DNA from: Sorghum bicolor
Lineage: Eukaryota; Streptophyta; Magnoliopsida; Poales; Poaceae
Length of the DNA: 64,000 bases
Assembly: GCF_000003195.3 (NCBI RefSeq)
Contig: NC_012870.2
Coordinates: 18,716,501-18,780,500 of the forward strand
Direction: 5' to 3'
Every line of letters begins with the position of its first letter. The first letter of the stretch is position 1. The notes beneath the pieces were generated by a model. The model searched no databases, was not told the origin of the DNA, and was given only the letters and a program-made list of their open reading frames with translations. Below, piece by piece: positions 56,301-64,000 of this stretch. The translations under genes and the position numbers were made by a program.

Positions 56301-59300
56301 TCACAACTGATGCACAAAAAGTTACTACAAAGAATGTAAATTGAACAGTTGCTGATTGAGAACTCATGTTCCAGAATATGGCACAGATTGTAAGAAACAT
56401 GGCAGTTAGAATAAAAGCTGAGCACATGTGTACTGAGATCCATCTCTCATCTAATTCCAATTCAAGACATATACGGTTAAATTTAGTAAGAGTTGTTTTC
56501 ATGCACACAAGTGTGTGTTCTTTTTTTTCTTTTTGGCGGGGAGAAGAAAGGTGGACCTTTGGAGGTACAGAGTATGTGACCATGAAGTGTAGGAGAACAC
56601 TAATAATATTACATTCATGTCATGTTTCAGAAAAAAAAATGGATTATTACTGTGACTTGAGATACAAAAATATATCGCACCAGAACTAGGTCATCTCCTG
56701 AATGGAGTTGTATTCTCACCTTCAACTATTACAACTGTAATGACTGATCCTCCACGAGTAGGATCAAAAGCAACTGAAGTGACCCCAGACCCCCAGGTGG
56801 TGGTAGTAGCTGACTGTGCAGCTGCTTCTGGACTGACATAAGCTGAAAAATTAGAAACTGGACAACAATGGATTGATGCAGCCTCAGTAGTCTCATTGTC
56901 TGTCAGCTTTTTTGTTTGTGCACCCTCAGAAACAAGATAATCTTGCAAAGAAAATAGGTAGGCCGCTAGAGGAGCAAAACCAGGCCATGAAGGGGGATTC
57001 AGAGACGGAGGAACAGAACTTGTTGCATTTATCTTCGCAGTTGCCTGAATACCATTTCCATGACCTGGCATCACTTCCCAAACAACTACAGTGGATGGAT
57101 TAACAAGGGGTACCCCAGCAACATGTAAAGCTCCAGATTCTGTTACAATAGCATCAGCAGCCATTATGCCACTGGGTCCTGCTCCAAGAAGCCCTTTGCT
57201 AGTAGAAAACCATCTAGGATGTGCTGAGTTTTGAGAAGGCCACTGTGACCAATGAAGCTGAACAGAACCTGATGAAAAAACTGAACAAACACATAGAATA
57301 CTTGGCCATCCCACTGCAACAAGAAGCTTAGGTCAGATTTTCAGGTATGTGCAAAACCTGCCAAGAAAATCTATTCCATGGTTCACCAACCTGAACTCTG
57401 AGGCTGTTGGGTGAGGAATTTTTCCTCAAAGGTCTTCAGATTTGAACTAGTGGAGTTTGTAGGAAGCCATCTATACTGCAGGACCAATAAGAACAAATTT
57501 AGCAGCAGTTAAAGGCTTATAGCTTGGTATCTCTTATTCTTGTATCTAAAATCCAATTCTTTTCAGGCCAATAAGACCTCACACAGACCTGATACTGTAC
57601 TCCTATTTTTCCTTTAGTTTCGTATTTGATGCTTCAAGCCTGAATACCTTTTTAATTGATGTTAATAAAGATTTTATGAGATATATTCTATCTTCCTGAT
57701 GCACCCCCCACCCCCACACACACAACTTAGTATGTGCAACCCTGTCCCTTTGCACAAAGTATTTGTCAACTATCCTATGAAAAAAATAAAACTTGTCAAC
57801 TATAAGTCTATAACCAAGGCATGTGTATATGGCTGATGGCCGAAATGCCCTTGAAAAGTATTTACCTATACATAGACTAGGGTGTAAGAACAGCAATATG
57901 GATCTTAACAAAACACTACAATTAATTTGAATATTGCCAGGTCGTGGGTTCGAAGCAGCCTCTCCGCAGATTTTGCGGGGGGGGGGGGGGGGGGGGCTCA
58001 TGTGGGAGCCTCTGGCACTGGGTCTGCCCCTTTTATTGCGTTTGACAAATATAAAATGATTCTGAGCACTGCTATGGTGCTCAAGAAATCTGATCTGTGA
58101 AAACTGAAAACAGGGTCATTCAGCAGCATTGTTGAATTAACCATAATGGGGCATGTTAAATAGTTAAGGTAAACAGCATGGAGTATTATGTGTGCTACCA
58201 ACGTACCGGAGAAATTCCTGACAACCACTTGGTCACCACAGAAAGATCTTGACGCCATTCATGTTCACACTGCCACGAGCTTGCATCCCGTACAAGATTT
58301 ACAGGACCCTTCACCACAGAATAAAGTGATTAGTATGAAAATATTTGGTAACATCAAATATAAAACTTTGTTTCAGCAACTATCAGAGAAACTCGTGTTC
58401 GTATTGAACTGCAAAGTTAACTCTAAAAAGAAATGATGCATCCATCTCAAGGGAATAGCTTACCTTTGTTGGCTGTGTCCATATAGTGATCCGCCCATGA
58501 AAATTTGCCACTAGCAATGCACGAGGGCAGGACCGAGGAGACCATTCAATGAACTGAACAAAGTCACGTGGAGAATCTGTTCAATTGACAATACCATTAC
58601 AGTGAAATATGCTGAGAGCACATCATTTTTATAAAAATGAATAGATATATTTATTTCAGATGAGCAGACAACAGAGTATCGAACTTGATCTGCATCTGCT
58701 TGTACACAGTCAAAAGCTGAGTACAATTTCACCACTAAAATACAACTGGGATCAAAATTTGAGGCATGTGTGTCTAGCAAAGAATAACATGCAAGTAAAC
58801 CATAGTTAAGAATATTTTGTGTAGCAGATAAAAAGACATGTACCTGCTTTCACATTGAATACAGAGCATTCTGTTGGTCTCTCTGGATTCAGGATATGTA
58901 TAGGAATCCAAAATGGAGGACTTGAATTGGAGCTGGAGAAATAATTTAAAATTATTTTATGCCAAAGAATATTTCATACAAAAAACTGTGAATAAAAGAA
59001 AATGCCACTAAGAGGGCGAATACTCGAGCATTCTTTGCTAGGCATTGACATCAGGAGAATCTCCATTTTACTACTTCCAGTCTTAATGTTTAAATTTTTT
59101 TTCTATGTTACCAATCTATACTTTCCTATCTTTTGTCATCTGTTGTACGAGTATTGTAGCACCTGCTCCCAGAGTCCTCAGACACCCCTTATAAATTACT
59201 TGTATAGTTTACTCTACCTATACATGAGTTATAATTTTACCAGTAGGACTATGTCCTAATGTTTCTGCTCAACTTAAGAAACATCATTTTTCTACCACAA

Positions 59301-60416
59301 CCTCCACTACATAAGACAGACCCCATAGTTTAAACATTTTAAATGATATACATATGCAAGGCAATCAAGGCACAAAACATATCTGAGAAAGAAGTTGAAG
59401 GGACTCCAACCTTGGAATACGTGCACAAGTCTCTGATGCGCAAGCAATTGCATTCAGTTTCCCACACCAAGCAACTGCACTGCAGTGAAGAGCCCCATCA
59501 AAGCAAAAAGTTACCGACTAGTTTGCAAATAAGATTAGGATAAAAATAACTGGTAGCCTACCAGACAAATGCAGTTATAGAAACAGAAAACCAGAAAATC
59601 AAAAGGATTTGGATCCACCCATCCCCGCTACCACCACAATTCTCCCCCTACCCAAACAGTCTCCAAATTGTAAGCTATGGAAGTGAGTACAGTTTCACAA
59701 AATGAACACACTGAAGTTATTAGATAATAACATCCGGCCACAGGAGCCCTCCAAAAAAAAGTTTTACAACGTTCTAGATCAAGGACAAATAATGCAATCG
59801 CAGCCATACACTCTCTTCATAATGACTCAGAAGTCGGTGATTCCACTATTCCATGCACCCATCGCCAAAATCTTAACATAATTCACATCCAGCACTGATC
59901 CCAAAAGGAGCTGAGTTCAAAACAAACACTCGATTTTGGCATAAACAAAGGAAATGGAGACGGAAGCGCAGGGATGCTCAGCCACGCGCACCTGAAGTTT
60001 CTGCACAGCTCGGGCACGCGCATCTTGTGCCGGAGGCTCGCGGGCGACTGCTTGAGCCGAATCCGGAACACGGTAGCCGGCGAGGCCTGCTGCGCTCCTC
60101 CACCCGCCCCAGCGCCTCCTCCTCCTCCTCCTCCCACCGAGCCGCCCACCTCCGCATCCCCCGCGCCAGAGCCCCCATCCACTTCCATAGCCTCGGGCGC
60201 AACACCGGCTGCTACTCCCGCCTCCGCAGCCTCGGCGCCTCCCCCATCCGCCGCCGCTGCCTCCTCCTGGCCGCCGCCCTGCTGCTGCTGCTGCTGCGGC
60301 GGCGGCGGCGGCTGTTCCTTGGGTGGTGAGGCGGTCCCGTTCGCGGTGGGGATCGGAGTGGGGACGGGGACGGGGACGGGGACGGGGCTAGGGTTCGGAG
60401 GGGCGGAAGAGGTCAT
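50321..60416 (-). CDS. MED16: Mediator complex subunit 16 (MED16/SFR6)
   Basis: Sixteen minus-strand exons: 59992-60416, 59411-59479, 58844-58932, 58464-58576, 58207-58308, 57391-57475, 56720-57313, 55633-56251, 55357-55436, 54553-54635, 53266-53502, 52762-52936, 52082-52605, 51327-51503, 50601-50984, 50321-50461; 1298 residues, all in frame, near the usual plant length. MED16 is a Mediator tail subunit linking transcription factors to RNA polymerase II; in Arabidopsis (SFR6) it acts in cold, iron and defence gene expression. The N-terminus (~1-118) is low complexity (PV repeat, Gln run, Gly/Ala runs). Family blocks: LRHKMRVPELCRNFSAVAWC at the exon 1-2 join, LLGAGPSGIMAADAI, YMSPYDPDEGPSITGWRVQ, SGNAGQGYTSDE, VVEASLGPHMQ, PRPRGADAAGLLLRELEL. 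The N-terminal half is the WD40-like region. The last 46 residues hold CIRC and CPMC cysteine pairs, possibly zinc-binding. The acceptor before exon 5 (gtggtgaag) is the weakest call. Confidence 0.95.
57935..58036 (+). mobile_element. 5'-truncated grass SINE in MED16 intron 5
   Basis: Starts near box B (ggtcgtgggttcgaagcagc), continues cctctccgcagattttgcgg into a 20-base G run, then resumes ctcatgtgggagcctctggc and actgggtctgccccttttat. This is the 3' half of an Au-like tRNA-derived SINE from memory. Box A is missing and the middle is replaced by the G run. Confidence 0.6.
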
Positions 60417-62344
60417 AGGGACGGAGAGGGACGGGGGCCGGAGGGGAAGAAAAGGAGAAGCGAGGGGGGGCGCAGGTGCTTAGGTCACTTGAAGCGACCG
60501 GCCGTCGCTGTCGCGGGGAAGCGGGGAGATGCGAGAGGGGTTCCTGAGTTCCTGTGCGGCGGCGTCGCTATCAAGTGGGTGGAATGGTGGATGCGGCCGT
60601 GGAAAGGGGACGCGCGGACGAGAGGAGGAGGGGGGGCGAAGACGGGGCCGACGGTGGTGGTTTTTGCCATTTGGACGATGACCGTGGGTTTTGCCGTTTT
60701 GGCACTTGGACGACGCTTGCGCAGTCGACCTGGGATTAGCATACAGTTTCTTCTTTCTAAAAAATCATGTAGTAACATTAATAAAATGTTCAAGTGACTC
60801 AAAAATGTTAGCAGCATATGTGTTGGTTTTATCCAACTTTTTAAAAAAAAATCTCTCTCTGAAAAGATAGAATTTTTTTTGCATTACATGTACCGAACTA
60901 TTTCTAAATTATTGCAACCACTTTTATATTTTCTTTCTCTCTTATACATTTACATCAACAACCATATCCTACTTTTTATTTTTCATTGCGTTCTTCTACT
61001 TTCAGATTGGCCGCGCACGTATAAATCCGGATGATTAGATCTATTTTTTTCTAAGTGCGTAAAAACATTAGGTGTTGAGATAAGAAGTGGTTAGAGAGCA
61101 GTTTTTCAATTGCCAAAAAGATCAAAGATTTGAAGTGGATTTTGAAAGCTTTTAGAGATACTCCGACGTATTTGGTTGGCGCAACCTTTTCTATGGAAAG
61201 TGTGCTTGGTTTAGAGATAGTAGACCTAAACACTTAGTTTAAAAAAAACTTAAATAAAAATCGGGCCACATTTATAAAATAGATCGACTATGTCTAGACT
61301 TGCTTAGTGGGCAGGTTTAAACCTCATATTACAACCTGAACTTGGATCAAGCATGCTACCAACATTTTTTAGTATAAAAATAAATAAATAAATATTTTAG
61401 GTCGGATTCTAGTTAGAAAAAAATTCTAGCTAGTGAAACCTCTATCCAGGTCCTGTCCAATAAGACCAGTTCGTCAGGCTATTTTGCTCAAGTTTGTTAA
61501 ATAATAAGGGCGTGATTGGTTGTCTATACGAGGCTTGGCAGACTTTGCGGGATTCAAAATATGCATGATTAGTTGTCTAGACTAGTAGGTTCAGCTGATA
61601 TAAAAAGGGTTAACAAGCTTGGCTCATGAAATACGCAGCTGTTTTCTTACGAGTTTAACTACATCCATGCACCATACATATTCGTGCAAGCCAAATCAAC
61701 GTTGGCACATAGCTTTGATCTATGTAACCAAGCAAAATCTTTAGCTAGATATGTTAAAGTACAATGGATAACTAAACATAAAGTAGTAGCATGTATGTAG
61801 CCTGGCTACCAGCTACGAATATATCACACGCTAAGAAAGCCATAGAGAAACACACAGTTTTATGCACTAATTTTCCTCAATTATTGAGCCAATTCGGCTC
61901 ACCTCCTTTGGTATGCCTTGCCTAGCGAGGAAAGGAAAGGCTAACAAGAGAGACACCCAAGCAATCCCAAAGTTATGGTATATGTGATAGATGTTTCTAT
62001 CTTGATTTTATCATATTAAATATGAGTATAATATTTAGGTTCATAGTAAACTCGAATCTATAAAGGAGCCACTCATATTCATAGAATTTGCCCTCATCCT
62101 CCTTCTATCAACAACAACGTCTCAAGGTCATCCCAATGTGTGGCAGTTTCATGGCTCCGAGCAGCGATGAGAGATGCGGACCCTCCCATGTTGGCACCTC
62201 TAATAGAACAGGCAAAGTAGATGACCTTCAAGAGAGGAAAAGGGATTGAGACAAAGTGGTGACGCAGGTGGACGCAAAGTAGACTGAGCATGAGGAAGAG
62301 AGGGAGCGATTGGAGAAAAAGGAGGCGGGATTGGAACAAATAGA
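60417..62344. other. MED16 5' UTR/promoter and intergenic
   Basis: The first ~330 bp are GC-rich and should include the MED16 5' UTR and promoter. From 60740 on it is AT-rich with no coding pattern. A gtgattggttgtctat motif at 61510 resembles a DNA-transposon end, but I found no partner. Confidence 0.4.
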
Positions 62345-62640
62345 TTGAGAGTAAGAGCAAGGCTAATAATTATAGTCGGTTGACTCTAAGTTTTTCTGCA
62401 GCCTTTCCATACAATAGTTAACTCTTCACTATTAATACACCGTCCAATCATCTCTCTCACAAAGTTTCTTGGTTATTGTGCCTAAATCGGTTGTAAGCTT
62501 ACATCTCGCTTCTCCTCTCCTCTCTCCTTTATCTTATCATTTAGCTACTTACTATCTTTTTATGTTGTACTATTTTTATCTATATATCTAAACCTACCTT
62601 ATTAACAATAAAAAAAACCTTTCAGACTAATGGTGAGTCT
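62345..62640. mobile_element. MITE-like remnant
   Basis: Begins agagcaaggctaataattat agtcgg and contains acaatagttaactcttcact and ctctctcacaaagtttcttgg. These resemble a widespread grass MITE with AGAGCAAG termini, from memory. The right end is degraded. Confidence 0.35.
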
Positions 62641-63331
62641 GAAATATCAACTGAAATTTTATCAATTGTGGGGTCTATTTTGATGGAACATCTCGTCTCT
62701 ATATAATACAATACATTGATGCTCTTAGAATTGAACCTGTTATATATTGAACACGTAAGGGAGTGATTGGTTTGATGACCAGCAAAGCCTATGTAACATC
62801 CTCAAATTTTATTGACTGTAGCAAGAAAACATATGTGCTTTCTGTGAACGTTTGTTGCATACTCCTAGGTCACTAGTAAACGCAAAATGAAACCCAACAT
62901 CCAGGGAACGCGTGATTTTCGTTAAGAAGAAAATATGCACCTAAAATTAAGTTGAAGAGGACTGGAATCTGAGTGACAGGGATTCATGAACATATTTCCC
63001 CAACCAGATGAGCGAAAGCTGATTTCCCGCAGAATTATTTTTTTGGATAACAGGAAAACGGGTCAGAAAAAAAAAAGAGGCATCGCTTGTCCGATATGAT
63101 GGGAGGCCAAGCAGAAATTTAGAACCGAGATGCTTCACACTTCATTTTCATTCTTTCCATCAGTTCACTGCACAGGCGAAGCACCAATAATGTCCGTCAA
63201 GCAAATTGCTCCAACATAATCGCGAGTTGAGATAGTACAGCATCCCCAAATCAATCAATTCAACAAGACGCATAAAGAAAATTCAGACCAGGGCCAAGCA
63301 TCATCCGATGGCAACAGATGCCAATCAATTC
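62641..63331. other. Intergenic and 3' UTR of the hydrolase gene
   Basis: No coding frame of note. The part next to 63331 is expected to include the 3' UTR of the minus-strand gene that follows. Confidence 0.4.
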
Positions 63332-63934
63332 TCACGATGCGACGGGGTGGCCCTTGGCCTTGAGGAAGTCGAGGAGGAGCTCGTTGACCTGCTCCGGGAG
63401 CTGCTCCTGCACGAAGTGGCTCCCCTCCGGGATGTAGGTGATCTTGAGGTCCGGCATGAAGTTGTTCATGATTCCGCTGCGCATGGCGGTCTCGAACCCC
63501 GGGAACTTGAAGCAGTAGTCCTTCTCCCCCATCACCATGAACACCGGCACCTGGAACTTGGCGTCCAGCCGGTTCGGCATCTTGTGTAAAGACCTGCCCA
63601 ATCAGCAAGCGGTAAATCTGCTGCAGTTCTGTCCTGTGCTGTACAGCTTGGCAACCGGCATGGAGTAGCGTGATGAGACGATGGGCCACTGCTCTCACCT
63701 GTATGGCATCTGGAGTGGGTAGCGGAAGCCGGACTTCTCGTAGAGCTTGGCGTAGACGTCCAGGTCCTCCTCGGTGAACCACTCCGGGAGGGGCGTGGAC
63801 AGGTCGGCCAGGTCCATGATCTCCTGCCCTTCCTTGGCGATCGGGATGTCGGCGCCGGAGAAGAGCACGTAGACGGTGCGCACCACGCGCCTCACGTCGA
63901 ACCGGCCGAAGTCAGCCTCCGCTCTGCCAGGCAC
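63332..63934 (-). CDS. Epoxide-hydrolase-like alpha/beta hydrolase, 3' end only
   Basis: Two minus-strand exons are visible, 63699-63934 and 63332-63593 (165 residues to the stop); earlier exons lie beyond the window's right end. Junctions are GT-AG and in frame (the Arg codon is split). VPVFMVMGEKDYCFKFPG carries the late-strand catalytic acid Asp, and PEGSHFVQEQLPEQVNELL carries the catalytic His, as in soluble epoxide hydrolases of the alpha/beta fold. The nucleophile Asp (HGxPxxxxxWR region) is off the window, so substrate type cannot be judged. Upstream residues (PLPEWFTEEDLDVYAKLYEKSGF) are cap-domain-like. Such enzymes open epoxides of fatty acids or xenobiotics. Final residues KAKGHPVAS do not form a clear peroxisomal signal. 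Confidence 0.85.
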
Positions 63935-64000
63935 CTGCAGAAAAAAAAAAGGAACGAACTGATGATGGCGACCAGAAATCGGAGAACCCAGCAGAGCAGC

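Noticed and set aside
1..64000. CRISPR arrays, operons, phage or bacterial mobile islands
   Set aside because: No regularly spaced short repeats or prokaryotic gene organisation; genes are intron-rich and plant-like.

Overview
The window is nuclear DNA of a grass. Its genes have GC-rich first exons and many short introns. It carries grass-type MITEs, tRNA-derived SINEs and two nested Ty3/gypsy (Tekay/Del-type chromovirus) retrotransposons. A panicoid such as Sorghum or a close relative is my inference, not something the sequence proves.

Layout. 1-7124 is intergenic: an inverted pair of MITEs, a Mutator-like element with a perfect 9-bp target duplication (2132-3624), and a CACTA-like end. 7125-9118 (+) is a complete six-exon EB1-family microtubule plus-end protein, most like the mitotic EB1C type, with a mitosis-specific activator (MSA) motif upstream. 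11084-16814 (-) is a complete 12-exon TRAPPC13 gene with a 15-nt microexon; its introns hold two Stowaway MITEs and one SINE. 17936-46400 is retrotransposon E1 (minus strand), whose 5' LTR is split by retrotransposon E2 (30167-44766, plus strand). 46401-50320 holds gene and TE debris. 50321-60416 (-) is a complete 16-exon MED16/SFR6 Mediator subunit gene. 63332 to at least 63934 (-) is the 3' end of an epoxide-hydrolase-like alpha/beta hydrolase. All exon models were built by eye from GT-AG junctions; they keep frame throughout, giving 317, 461 and 1298 residues.

The retrotransposons. E2 looks recent and intact: I see one 1-bp length difference between its ~3.97-kb LTRs, a perfect 5-bp target duplication, and an uninterrupted 1490-codon gag-pol. 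E1 is older (about 17 substitutions and one indel between its ~4.04-kb LTRs by eye) and has one nonsense codon inside gag.

The most interesting signal is an extra ORF upstream of gag in both elements. Each begins with a near copy of the histone H3 N-terminal tail (MARTRLTARKSTGGR...), keeps the Lys9-Ser10-Thr11 context, and replaces Lys4 and other acetylatable lysines with Arg. The first 15 residues are identical between the two elements, although 10 of those codons differ synonymously, which suggests selection on the peptide. The ORF continues into a coiled coil and an acidic tail. The same elements carry an integrase chromodomain, a family that typically reads H3 tails. A TE-encoded histone mimic acting on chromatin or silencing is a testable idea that I cannot match to a described system from memory.
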